Shown here: positions 9,139-17,409 of the stretch, one piece after another
How the letters are laid out: every line of letters starts with the position of its first letter
Numbering within the stretch: the first letter of the stretch is position 1
Source: Dinoroseobacter shibae DFL 12 = DSM 16493
GTDB lineage: Bacteria > Pseudomonadota > Alphaproteobacteria > Rhodobacterales > Rhodobacteraceae
DNA: 64,000 nt
Reading direction: 5' to 3'
Assembly (NCBI RefSeq): GCF_000018145.1
Contig: NC_009952.1
Location: 501,501-565,500 of the forward strand
The notes under the pieces: generated by a model
Seen by the model: only the letters and a program-made list of their open reading frames with translations
The model's database searches: none
What the model was told of the DNA's origin: nothing
Program-made: the position numbers and the translations under genes

Positions 9139-9736
9139 ATTTGTCCACGGCGGCCCTGACCACCGACTGCATCGCCAGCATCCCGGGATCGTCCAGCCCG
9201 ATACTCTTTTCGCCGAAAATGCGGGCGCGGCCGACCGTGGCGGGTTTGTCGCGAAAATCCTCCAGCGCGCGGTCCACGGCCTCGGCTGCTGCGCTGGCCT
9301 TGTCATCGGCCTTGTCTGTCGTGCGGGCGACGTAGTCGAGGCTGTCGAGAACCGTCTTGCCGCCAAGCTCTGCCTTGCCCCGTTCCTGCATCTTGTCGCG
9401 CGCACCTGCGATGAGACCGGGAATACTCTCCGATTCAATCTCCTGCTGACCCCGCAGTTCCTTTGCGGCGCTCATCAGCCCTGTTGCCATGAGCGTGCCG
9501 TAGGACGACCCCGAGGACTTGGTGAACGCCTGGGCGCATCCCAGCAGGGCCATGCCGATATCCTCGGGCAGATCGTCCTTCATCGCCACGATCGCGCGCA
9601 TGCCACGTGTCATGGTGACCCCCAGATCACCATCACCAAGGGCCGCATCGGCACTGTTGAGTAGGTCGAAATCCCGCTCCATCGCGGCTGCGATGCGGTC
9701 AATGGCGCCCAGAAGTGTATCGCGGGTGATCGTCAT
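9137..9736 (-). CDS. dhaL: Dihydroxyacetone kinase subunit DhaL (ADP/ATP-binding)
   Basis: Nucleotide-binding subunit, 199 aa. Visible are the Mg-binding aspartates of LNSADAALGDGDLGVTMTRG (about residues 26-45), the phosphate loop KSSGSSYGTL and the later KTVLDSL and GRARIFGEKSIG segments, in the usual DhaL order. The ATG at 9736 overlaps the dhaK stop by 4 bp; nine further upstream codons only re-read dhaK. No DhaM (PTS) gene lies nearby, so this pair may use ATP directly, as two-domain Dak kinases and the tetrulose kinases LerK/DerK do. It is the last gene of the cluster-2 importer operon. Confidence 0.9.
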   Translation of the reverse strand: MTITRDTLLGAIDRIAAAMERDFDLLNSADAALGDGDLGVTMTRGMRAIVAMKDDLPEDIGMALLGCAQAFTKSSGSSYGTLMATGLMSAAKELRGQQEIESESIPGLIAGARDKMQERGKAELGGKTVLDSLDYVARTTDKADDKASAAAEAVDRALEDFRDKPATVGRARIFGEKSIGLDDPGMLAMQSVVRAAVDK

Positions 9737-10737
9737 CCAACCCTCCAGAACGCGCAGTCGCACGGTGCCAGAAGCAACTTCTCAAGTTCGTCATCCAGCT
9801 TGCACAGGGTGAAGGACACGCCCGCCATTTCCATCGACGTGGCGTAGCGCCCGACCAGCGGCATGACGATGCGTGCGCCCGCAGCTTCGAGCCGGGCCTT
9901 TACCCTGCGGTAGAGGATGTAGAGTTCTTCGGGCGGTGTCGCTCCGAGGGAGTTCACCATCACGGACACGCGGTCGCCATTGCCAATTGGCATATCGGCG
10001 AGAAGCCTGTCCATCATCTCTTCGGCGATCTGATCGGCGGTCTGCAGCTTGCCGCGCCAGACGCCGGGTTCGCCATGAATGCCCATGCCCATTTCCATTT
10101 CGTCTTCGGCGATCTCGAAGGTGGGTTTGCCCGCTTGTGGCACCGTGCAGGGGGACAGCGCCGCACCGATGGAGCGGCAGGCATCCGCGGCTTTCTGGGC
10201 CACCGCGGTAACGCCATCCAGGTCACGGCCTTCCTCGGCGGCGGCCCCGGCGATCTTGAAGGCGTAGACCATGCCCGCGACACCGCGGCGTTTTTCGGCT
10301 TCTGCTGGCGGGGCAGAGGCCACGTCATCGGCCAATAGCACCGTGGTGCAGGTGATGTCGTCGAACTCCACCAGCTCTCCGGCCATATCGAAGTTCATTA
10401 CATCGCCGCCGTAGTTGCCATATAGGCGTAGCACGCCAGCACCGCTGTCGGCCACGCGGATCGCATCGGCCATCTGTTCGGCTGAGGGCGAGGCGAAGAC
10501 ATCCCCGATCGCGCAGGCGTCGAGCAATCCTTCGCCCACATAGCCGGTAAAGACCGGCAGGTGGCCGGACCCACCGCCGGTCACGATCCCGACCTTGCCG
10601 TCCTTGCCCGGGTTGGCGCGGGCCACGACCTTGCCGGTATCGCCGTGCAGGCGGTAGTATTCCGGATGCGCGGCGATCAGCCCCGCCAGCATCTCGTCGA
10701 CATAGTCTTCCGGCTTGTTAAGTATCTTTTTCATCAT
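9733..10737 (-). CDS. dhaK: Dihydroxyacetone kinase subunit DhaK (substrate-binding)
   Basis: Substrate-binding subunit, 334 aa. The dihydroxyacetone site motif TGGGSGHLP (about 53-61), YGNYGGDVMNFDMA, and the His that binds the ketose covalently (His221 in MGMGIHGEPG) are all present. GGAGGAG precedes two adjacent ATG codons (10737 and 10734); the second has the better spacing. Within a sugar-import operon beside an acetoin-dehydrogenase-like complex, it may phosphorylate dihydroxyacetone or another short ketose such as erythrulose. The active-site His is seen; the substrate is inferred. Confidence 0.92.
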   Translation of the reverse strand: MMKKILNKPEDYVDEMLAGLIAAHPEYYRLHGDTGKVVARANPGKDGKVGIVTGGGSGHLPVFTGYVGEGLLDACAIGDVFASPSAEQMADAIRVADSGAGVLRLYGNYGGDVMNFDMAGELVEFDDITCTTVLLADDVASAPPAEAEKRRGVAGMVYAFKIAGAAAEEGRDLDGVTAVAQKAADACRSIGAALSPCTVPQAGKPTFEIAEDEMEMGMGIHGEPGVWRGKLQTADQIAEEMMDRLLADMPIGNGDRVSVMVNSLGATPPEELYILYRRVKARLEAAGARIVMPLVGRYATSMEMAGVSFTLCKLDDELEKLLLAPCDCAFWRVG

Positions 10738-10764
10738 GTCCTCCTCCCGCTCTGGACGGATGGT

Positions 10765-11769
10765 TTATTTTGGTGGCTTCAGGCTACTGCGCAGGGCGGT
10801 CACGGCATGGGTGTTGATCACCATGACGAGGATTAGCAGCGCGCCCCAGATCAACTCGCGTGCGAAATTTGACACCCCAAGCATGTTCAGGCCGCTGGAC
10901 AGGAACTGCATAGACAGCACCGCCAACACCACGCCAATGACGCGACCATAGCCACCATAGGGGTTCACCCCGCCCAGCACGGCGATCAGAACCGCCAGCA
11001 GCAGGTAGGAAGACCCGTAATCGGCCTTCGCTGAATTGGCACGGCTCATTATGATGAGCCCGGCAACCGACGCGAACATCCCGGCGATCACGTAGACCTT
11101 GAGCAGCATGCGGTTGATGTCGATGGCGGCATAAAGCGCCGCGAGCGGATTGGCCCCGTACATCGTCACGCGCAATCCGAAGGCGGTGCGGGTCAGGACC
11201 AGGTGCAGCAGGAACGCCAGAACCGCAAACAGGATGAGAGGGACAGGCACACCCGCCAAGGTCGCGTTTCCGATCAAGGCGACCGTGTCGGGAAAGCCCA
11301 TGACTGCGCTGCCACCGGTCATCGCAATGGCAAAACCGGTAAACACAAGACCGGATCCCAGGGTGGCGAGAATGGGCGGAAGGCCGAAGAATGCCACCAG
11401 CGATCCGTTGATCAAACCGGCAATCGCCCCGATGCACAGCGCTGCGGTGATCGCGATTGCGAGCCAGATCGCGGATTGCGCGGCGGGCATTTCGGCATTC
11501 GAAAAATGGGTGAGGATCAGTGCGGCGACAACCGCCGACAGGTTGGCGATGCCCACCACCGAGAGGTCGATCCCGCCGGTCATCATGGCGATGGTCATGG
11601 CCAGTGCGAGGATCGCGAACTCGGGAAACTGAAACGCCATCGAGGTCAGGTTCTGAGATGACAGAAAGCGATCCGGCGACAGGACTGACATCAAGCCGAA
11701 GACAAAAACCATGATGATCAGCAACCGGAACTCCGGGCTGGCGGTGAAGTCTTTCACAGATGTGTTCAT
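10765..11769 (-). CDS. Sugar ABC transporter permease 2 (CUT2)
   Basis: Polytopic inner-membrane permease of 334 aa in the RbsC/LsrC/LsrD family, with the conserved MMTGGIDLSVVGIANLSAV segment early and MYGANPLAALYAAIDINRM as the ATPase-contact loop. It starts at ATG 11769, 13 bp after the preceding permease stop; upstream in-frame codons belong to that gene's DNA. With the next permease it forms a heterodimer, unlike the single-permease importer of region 1. Located between dhaK and the second permease, so it should import the substrate of the DhaKL/Aco-like cluster. Confidence 0.9.
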   Translation of the reverse strand: MNTSVKDFTASPEFRLLIIMVFVFGLMSVLSPDRFLSSQNLTSMAFQFPEFAILALAMTIAMMTGGIDLSVVGIANLSAVVAALILTHFSNAEMPAAQSAIWLAIAITAALCIGAIAGLINGSLVAFFGLPPILATLGSGLVFTGFAIAMTGGSAVMGFPDTVALIGNATLAGVPVPLILFAVLAFLLHLVLTRTAFGLRVTMYGANPLAALYAAIDINRMLLKVYVIAGMFASVAGLIIMSRANSAKADYGSSYLLLAVLIAVLGGVNPYGGYGRVIGVVLAVLSMQFLSSGLNMLGVSNFARELIWGALLILVMVINTHAVTALRSSLKPPK

Positions 11770-11782
11770 TGGCAGGAAAACC

Positions 11783-12784
11783 TCATCCAGCTTGTGCCGC
11801 CGCCCGCTTGGCACGATAGGCAGGAACGCCCGTTCCGAGCAGGATCAGGATGCCGATCGTGACTGATTGCCATGTGGTCGGGATGCCGATGACGATCAGG
11901 CTGTTCTGCACGATCACGATCAACGCGACGCCGAGCATCGTGCCCGTGAGCGTGCCGTACCCGCCGATCAGGCGCGCACCGCCCAGAACCACGGCCGCGA
12001 TGACCGACAACTCGAGCCCGACCAGGGAGAATGGATCGGCCATGCGCCCCACGGAGCCGTGAATAATCCCGGCCAGACCGGCCAGGGCCCCGACATAGAC
12101 ATAGACGAAAAACTGGGTCCACTTGACGTTAATGCCGATGCGCCTTGCGCTTTCGACCGAGCCGCCGATGGCATAGATCGACCGCCCCAGCATGGTTTTT
12201 TTGAGAATGAACCAGGTCAGCACGATCACAAACAGCAGCGCCAGCGCCGCCCAGGGGATCGAATAGAAATTCCCCGCCTCGGTGGTGCCTCTCGCGATCA
12301 CGCCGCGTGAAAAATCACGCATCGACGGGGGCAGGTCCGAGATCCGCTGTGATCCGATGAAGGTCAGCAGAAAGCCGCGAAAGATCGACAGGGTGCCCAG
12401 TGTCACGATCAGCGTGGGAAGACCCAGAAAGGCAATGAAGAATCCGTTGATCGCCCCTAATGCAGCGCCGAACACAACTGAAATCACGAAGATCACGGGC
12501 CAGGGTATCTCGGGCCAGATGGTAAGCGACAACACGGTTGACGAGTACATCGCGAACACGGCGATGGCGGTAAAGCTAACGTCGATCCCACCGGACACCA
12601 GCACCAGCATCGCGCCGACGGCGAGGATCCCGATTACAATGGAAGCGCGCAGCAGGTCGGAAACGGTGGTGATGGTCAGAAATCGTGGGTCCGAAACGGT
12701 CGCGACAAAGCAGAACAGCATGATCACACCGGCCACCAGCGTTTCGTTGCGGGTCCAGAAATCCTTGGGGAGCCAATCGGTCAT
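11783..12784 (-). CDS. Sugar ABC transporter permease 1 (CUT2)
   Basis: Polytopic permease of 333 aa, BPD_transp_2 family. Family landmarks are MLVLVSGGIDVSFTAIAVF near residue 60, FFIAFLGLPTLIVTLGTLS, and AIGGSVESARRIGINVKW as the cytoplasmic coupling loop. The start overlaps the ATPase stop by 4 bp (ATGA). It is probably the obligate partner of the adjacent permease in a heterodimer, as with LsrC/LsrD. Substrate unknown. Confidence 0.9.
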   Translation of the reverse strand: MTDWLPKDFWTRNETLVAGVIMLFCFVATVSDPRFLTITTVSDLLRASIVIGILAVGAMLVLVSGGIDVSFTAIAVFAMYSSTVLSLTIWPEIPWPVIFVISVVFGAALGAINGFFIAFLGLPTLIVTLGTLSIFRGFLLTFIGSQRISDLPPSMRDFSRGVIARGTTEAGNFYSIPWAALALLFVIVLTWFILKKTMLGRSIYAIGGSVESARRIGINVKWTQFFVYVYVGALAGLAGIIHGSVGRMADPFSLVGLELSVIAAVVLGGARLIGGYGTLTGTMLGVALIVIVQNSLIVIGIPTTWQSVTIGILILLGTGVPAYRAKRAAAQAG

Positions 12785-14277
12785 GAGGCAAGCCTGTGGG
12801 CAAGGTCGTCTTCGGTAAGCGCCGTGCCTTCGAGGGCGTCGATGATGCGGCCCTCCCGCATCACGAGGACCCGGTGACAGGTGGCCAGAAGCTCGGGCAA
12901 GTCGTCTGAGATCACGATAACTCCGATGCCTTCCCGCGCGAGCTCGCGGATGATGTCGTGAATGTCTGCCTTCGAGCCCACATCGACACCAACACTAGGC
13001 CCGTTCAGGATGAGCACCCTTGGTGCCCGCGACAACCACCGAGCGAGGGCAACGCGCTGCTGGTTGCCACCAGAGAGGGACTGAACCGGGGCCTCGACAT
13101 CCGGGGCCTTGACCTTGAGCCGGCGCAGCCAGTCGGAGGCTTCCTTTGCAAGCCCCGTCATGTCGAGAAAACCGCCGCTCGTATGCGCATCGAGCCGCCC
13201 GACCGCGACGTTGCGCAGAATGGACTGGCTCAGAAACAAGCCCTCGGTCAGGCGGTCTTCGGGCACATAGCCGATCCGGGCCAGCGACGCGGCCTGCGGA
13301 TCGCCAAGGGGCACAGGGCTGCCGTCGACCAGGATGCTGCCTGCGTCCGGGGTGACCAGACCGAAGAGTGCCTTGGCAACCGAAGTGCGACCACAGCCCA
13401 GAAGCCCTGTGATCCCCAGCACTTCTCCGGTTCTGAGATCGAAACTGATATCGGAAAAGGAGCCCGCCTTGCCAAGTCCCTGCACCTGCATGAGCGTTTG
13501 CGCGCCTGCGGCGACGTCGCTGGGCGGCACCTCGGGTACGTCACGGCCGGTCATATGATAGGTCAGGGATTGAGTGTCGAACTCCGAGGCCGGGCCTTCC
13601 GCAACCTTCTTGCCATTGCGCAGAACCACAACCTTTTCGGAAACCTCCAGCACCTCTGCCAGCTTGTGGCTGACAAAGATCACCGCGACGCCTTCCTCCT
13701 TGAGCATCCGGATGATCCCCTGAAGGCGCCGGACCTCCTTCTCGGTGAGCGCGGTGGTGGGCTCATCCATGATGATCAACTGCGCCTTGGATGCCAACGC
13801 GCGGCAGATCGCGACCAGTTGCTTCTGCGCCACCGGCAGTGTTTCGACCCGTGCGTCGAGGTCGATCTGAACGCCGATCCGGTCCAGCGCGGCGCGGGCG
13901 ATGTCGCGCACCGCGCGGAACTTGAACAGGCGCTGGCGAGTCGAAAGCTGCGTGGTGAATGCGATGTTCTCGGCCACGCTCAGGTTGGGGAACAAAGAGA
14001 AATCCTGAAAGATCACCATCACGCCCGCCGCCGCTGAAATCCGCGGGTTGAGGGTGACATGCTCTTGGCCAGCAATTTGAACGGTGCCTGCGGTCGCAGG
14101 CTCGACGCCCGAGATTATCTTGATCAGGGTCGATTTGCCGGAGCCGTTTTCACCTGCAAGGCAGACCGCCTCGCCGGGCTGCACGGTGAAGTCGACCGAG
14201 TCGAGCGCCGTCACACCCGCGTAGCGCTTGGTGATCGCACGCAGATCGATGAACGCGGTGTCATGGTCTGAAGACAT
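12781..14277 (-). CDS. Sugar ABC transporter ATP-binding protein with degenerate second Walker B
   Basis: Double-NBD ATPase of 498 aa. NBD1 is complete: GENGSGKST, LPVAQKQ in the signature position and Walker B LIIMDEPTTAL. NBD2 has GLLGCGRTS in place of Walker A and LSGGNQQ, but its Walker B reads VLILNGPSVGVDVG, so the Mg-coordinating Asp is Asn and the catalytic Glu is Gly. The equivalent domain of the region 1 ATPase is intact. ATP hydrolysis is therefore expected only at the site completed by NBD1's Walker B. I recall similar NGP variants in some CUT2 ATPases but cannot confirm that here. ATG 14277 chosen; a TTG two codons upstream is possible. Confidence 0.9.
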   Translation of the reverse strand: MSSDHDTAFIDLRAITKRYAGVTALDSVDFTVQPGEAVCLAGENGSGKSTLIKIISGVEPATAGTVQIAGQEHVTLNPRISAAAGVMVIFQDFSLFPNLSVAENIAFTTQLSTRQRLFKFRAVRDIARAALDRIGVQIDLDARVETLPVAQKQLVAICRALASKAQLIIMDEPTTALTEKEVRRLQGIIRMLKEEGVAVIFVSHKLAEVLEVSEKVVVLRNGKKVAEGPASEFDTQSLTYHMTGRDVPEVPPSDVAAGAQTLMQVQGLGKAGSFSDISFDLRTGEVLGITGLLGCGRTSVAKALFGLVTPDAGSILVDGSPVPLGDPQAASLARIGYVPEDRLTEGLFLSQSILRNVAVGRLDAHTSGGFLDMTGLAKEASDWLRRLKVKAPDVEAPVQSLSGGNQQRVALARWLSRAPRVLILNGPSVGVDVGSKADIHDIIRELAREGIGVIVISDDLPELLATCHRVLVMREGRIIDALEGTALTEDDLAHRLAS

Positions 14278-14315
14278 GAACAACCAACTTGCTTTGAGGG
14301 CATTCGCAAGGATGA

Positions 14316-14335
14316 GGGCGGCGCATTCGCCGCCC
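14316..14335 (-). terminator. Intra-operon hairpin after the binding-protein gene
   Basis: GGGCGGCG-CATT-CGCCGCCC is a perfect 8-bp stem with a 4-nt loop in the 74-bp gap between the binding-protein gene (stop at 14352) and the ATPase start (14277). In mRNA sense no T-tract follows, so it is more likely a 3'-end stabiliser or partial terminator that keeps binding-protein mRNA in excess. Confidence 0.55.
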
Positions 14336-14351
14336 CGTTTTGGTCAGGGGA

Positions 14352-15341
14352 TCAGAACGGGTATTCGCTCATGTTTTCCGCATCGACATTTACCCATGCC
14401 TGGCCGTAGATGACCTTGCCATCGAGCGAAACGCTCTCATAGCCCGGCAGTCCAAGGTCCATGCCGTCGGTGACTTCCTCGCCGTTCATCACCATCACCG
14501 CGAGCTTGTTCATGGCCTCGCCTGCAACCGCCGGATCCCAGAAGCCGATGCCGTCCACCGCGCCGGTTTCAAGATACTGACCGGCGATGGAGGGCAGGGA
14601 GGTGCCGAAAACGCAGGTGGCGTCTTCCATGCCGCGCTCTTCGATGGCGCGCCCGATGCCCGCGACATCCGTCGAAGCAGAGCCTTGCATGCCCTTGATG
14701 TTCGGAAACGCGCGCAGGACCTCCTGCGTCTTGGTGTAGGCCTGCTCGGCGTCGTCGAAGGTCTCGTTCTTGTCGCCGACCAGCGTCATGTTCGGATAGT
14801 TAGCCTCTTGGTAGGCGATGGCACCATCTACCCACTGGTTGTGCGTCTGGGAGGTCAGCGATCCGACGAACACCGCGTATTCGCCCTCGCCGCCCATGCA
14901 GGTGGCAAGCTGTTCCATCAGGTTCGCGCCGAAGTCTTCGTTGACGAATGCCTCAAGGTCATAGGTCGTGTTCTGCTGGGCCGCCGCCTCGTGAGTGATG
15001 ACGGTTATGCCTGCTTCCATCGCGCGGCCCAGGACCGGCTCAAGTGCTTCGGGGGACATCGGCACGACGGCAAGCGCGTCGACGCCCTGGGCAATCATGT
15101 CCTCGATCAGCGCGACCTGCTGCTGCGGATCTGCTTGGGCGGGGCCGACCTGAAACGCGTTCATGCCCGTTTCCTCGGCAAACTTCTTGACGCCTTCTTC
15201 CATGCGGTTGAACCACTGGATGCCGGCAATCTTGACCACGGTTGCGATATCCTTGGAGTGGCCGTCTGCCACCGCCTGTGTCGCAAAAAGTGCCGACGAC
15301 GCCATTGCCACGCTGGCCAGAAGTGTGAATTTGGTCTTCAT
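14352..15341 (-). CDS. Sugar ABC transporter substrate-binding protein (RhaS/LsrB-like)
   Basis: Periplasmic binding protein of 329 aa with a clear signal peptide ([20 protein letters not shown], cleavage near AVA-DG). It begins mature with [20 protein letters not shown] and continues [20 protein letters not shown], resembling the RhaS (rhamnose) and LsrB (AI-2) branch of Peripla_BP_4. GGGAGG precedes ATG 15341. First gene of the importer-dhaKL operon, divergent from the SorC regulator across 223 bp. A ligand with a methyl-bearing sugar or sugar-like dione would fit the resemblance, but this is a guess from family feel. Confidence 0.87.
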   Translation of the reverse strand: MKTKFTLLASVAMASSALFATQAVADGHSKDIATVVKIAGIQWFNRMEEGVKKFAEETGMNAFQVGPAQADPQQQVALIEDMIAQGVDALAVVPMSPEALEPVLGRAMEAGITVITHEAAAQQNTTYDLEAFVNEDFGANLMEQLATCMGGEGEYAVFVGSLTSQTHNQWVDGAIAYQEANYPNMTLVGDKNETFDDAEQAYTKTQEVLRAFPNIKGMQGSASTDVAGIGRAIEERGMEDATCVFGTSLPSIAGQYLETGAVDGIGFWDPAVAGEAMNKLAVMVMNGEEVTDGMDLGLPGYESVSLDGKVIYGQAWVNVDAENMSEYPF

Positions 15342-15474
15342 CTAATCCTCCCTGTGCCCGCATTTGCGGGTCCTTGACCGAGGCTGCGGGGGTGCCGTCA
15401 GCCCAGGCAAAAAGTCGATTTGAACGTCCGCCTTACCATACACAGCAGCAGTGCTGGACGCCAATTCAACACTT

Positions 15475-15489
15475 GTGCATTGACTGCAC
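15475..15489. promoter_or_regulatory. Inverted repeat and promoter elements before the cluster-2 regulator
   Basis: GTGCA-TTGAC-TGCAC is a 5-bp inverted repeat with a 5-bp centre that includes TTGACT (15480-15485), a good -35 match. TATAAG at 15501-15506 could be the -10 element, though the 15-bp spacing is short. The repeat would overlap RNA polymerase contacts, as expected for an operator. It lies in the region shared by two divergent operons, 76 bp before the regulator start. Confidence 0.45.
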
Positions 15490-15564
15490 GTTTGTGACTA
15501 TATAAGCACGAAAGCCTCGGTCAAGCCATTTTGCTGCAAGAAGCTGGGAGGCCCCGGACGCGCC

Positions 15565-16539
15565 ATGTTGATGCAGAAACGCCAGGCAGATGATGACATC
15601 GCACAGGCGGCTTGGTTGTATTATGTGGGCAATCTGAGCCAACAGGAGGTCAGCAAGCGGCTGGGGGTTTCCCGGTTCAAGGTGCTGCGCATGCTTGCGG
15701 ATGCGCGCGACCAGGGGCTGGTGCGAGTCGCGGTCGAGCATCGCACATCACGGGCCTTGTCGCTGGCCGACAGACTGGTCACGGCCTTCGGGCTGCAAGA
15801 GGTGCAGGTGGCGCCGATCGGCGCAGATAGCGGCGACGAGGTCTTGTCGCGCAACGCTGTTGCCATCCTGGCCAGCGGGTACCTTTCCCGAATTGCCGCG
15901 TCCGACAGTCAGGCCACCATCGGTTTGGGCTGGGGGCGGACCCTGTCTGCCATGGCGGACAATCTGACCGGCGTGCGCCATCCGGGCCTGACATTCGTGT
16001 CGCTGATGGGGTCGGTGACTTACGCCTCGCACACCGCACCGGGCGACGTCTGCGTGCGACTGGCCGCCCAGACCGGCGGTCGCGCGATCCTGATGCCAGC
16101 GCCGTTCGTGACCGACAGTGCAGATGCCTGCGCTGGCATCATGTCACAGCGTCTGGTCCGCGAAGCGATGAGTGTCGCCCGCAAGGCCGACCATGCTTTG
16201 ATGAGCGTCGGAGAATGCCGCGAGGGCGCGATCCTGTTCGACAGCGATATCTTCACCCCGGCGCAGATCCAGCAATTGCGCGATGCCGATGTCGTCGGGG
16301 ATTGCTGCGGCGTTTTCTACAAGGCCGATGGCTCCGTGGCCGATATCGAATTGAACCGCTGCACGCCATGTGTGCAACCGCAGGACATGGGCGCGATGGA
16401 CACGGTTCTGCTGGCCGGTGGCGCGGGCAAGCTGACGGCAACCCTTGCAGTGCTGCGGGCCGGCTTCGTGAAGAAACTGCTGATCGATGAGGGGCTCGCC
16501 ACCAAGTTGGTCACAGCAAGTGAGCATGTGGGGGTGTAA
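15565..16539 (+). CDS. SorC/DeoR-type transcriptional regulator, cluster 2
   Basis: Regulator of 324 aa with an N-terminal helix-turn-helix (YYVGNLSQQEVSKRLGVSRFKV, about residues 18-39) and a SorC sugar-phosphate-binding domain (ATIGLGWGRTLSAMAD, FVSLMGSV, DTVLLAGGAGK). The organisation resembles EryD of the erythritol operon and the regulator in region 1. It is the first gene of the plus-strand operon and overlaps the epimerase start by one base (TAATG), so it is likely autoregulated with the catabolic genes and the divergent importer. Confidence 0.9.
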   Translation: MLMQKRQADDDIAQAAWLYYVGNLSQQEVSKRLGVSRFKVLRMLADARDQGLVRVAVEHRTSRALSLADRLVTAFGLQEVQVAPIGADSGDEVLSRNAVAILASGYLSRIAASDSQATIGLGWGRTLSAMADNLTGVRHPGLTFVSLMGSVTYASHTAPGDVCVRLAAQTGGRAILMPAPFVTDSADACAGIMSQRLVREAMSVARKADHALMSVGECREGAILFDSDIFTPAQIQQLRDADVVGDCCGVFYKADGSVADIELNRCTPCVQPQDMGAMDTVLLAGGAGKLTATLAVLRAGFVKKLLIDEGLATKLVTASEHVGV

Positions 16540-17387
16540 TGGAGGGTTTCGGCGTTCATACGAGCATGTGGACCATGACATGGGACCAGGCCGGTTGCGA
16601 GAAGGCGGTCGCGAAGGCCAGGGCCTATGGCATGGATTTTCTGGAAATCGCACTTTTGGACCCGCCCAACGTCGATGCCGCACACAGCCGGTCGGTGCTC
16701 GAGGCGGCCGGGATGCGCGCGGTCTGTTCGCTTGGCCTGCCGCAGGAGGTCTGGGCATCGCGCAATCCCGAAGGTGCTGTCGATTTCCTGACTATTGCGC
16801 TGGACAAATGCGCGGCCATGGGGGCTGAGGCGTTGTCCGGCGTTGTCTATGGCGGCATCGGGGAGCGATCGGGCAAGCCCCCGACGCGGGCCGAGTTGGA
16901 CAATGTCGCAGATGCCCTGACACGGGCCGCGCGACATGCCAGATCTCTCGGGCTGCTGTTCGGGATTGAGCCGGTCAATCGATACGAGACCCATTTGCTC
17001 AACACCGGCTGGCAGGCCGTCGAGATGATCGAGCGCATCGGGGCGGAGAACATGTTCATCCATCTCGACACATATCACATGAACATCGAAGAAAAGGGCA
17101 TCGCGCAAGGCATCATCGATGCGCGTGAGCACCTGCGCTACATCCACCTGTCGGAGTCCGACCGGGGCACGCCCGGGGCCGGTACCATCGCTTGGGACGA
17201 GATATTCAGCGCCCTCCGGGCGGTCGGATTCAAGGGCGGTCTGGCAATGGAGAGCTTCATCAACATGCACGCGGAGATCGCCGAAGGGCTTTCGGTCTGG
17301 CGGCCCGTTGCCTCAGGCGAGGCGGAGGTGATGGAAAACGGCCTGCCCTTTTTGCGCAACAAGGCGCGTCAATACGGCCTCATCTGA
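16539..17387 (+). CDS. Sugar phosphate isomerase/epimerase (D-tagatose 3-epimerase-like TIM barrel)
   Basis: AP_endonuc_2 fold TIM-barrel enzyme of 282 aa. The metal-binding and catalytic residues of the ketose 3-epimerase group can be placed: Glu in GIEPVNRYE, Asp and His in HLDTYHMN, His in YIHLSESDRG and Glu in LAMESFI near the end. These enzymes invert C3 of free ketoses or interconvert aldose and ketose. In the operon it should act before the FGGY kinase or the acyloin-cleaving complex. Related proteins work in erythritol, apiose and cyclitol degradation, so context is needed to fix the substrate. Confidence 0.88.
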   Translation: MEGFGVHTSMWTMTWDQAGCEKAVAKARAYGMDFLEIALLDPPNVDAAHSRSVLEAAGMRAVCSLGLPQEVWASRNPEGAVDFLTIALDKCAAMGAEALSGVVYGGIGERSGKPPTRAELDNVADALTRAARHARSLGLLFGIEPVNRYETHLLNTGWQAVEMIERIGAENMFIHLDTYHMNIEEKGIAQGIIDAREHLRYIHLSESDRGTPGAGTIAWDEIFSALRAVGFKGGLAMESFINMHAEIAEGLSVWRPVASGEAEVMENGLPFLRNKARQYGLI

Positions 17388-17409
17388 CCGAACCCGGGAG
17401 ACCACGAGA

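Noticed and set aside
12958-14037. Long plus-strand open frame opposite the sugar ABC ATPase
   Set aside because: Low-complexity, Arg/His/Gln-rich product mirroring a well-defined ATPase on the other strand; no motifs.
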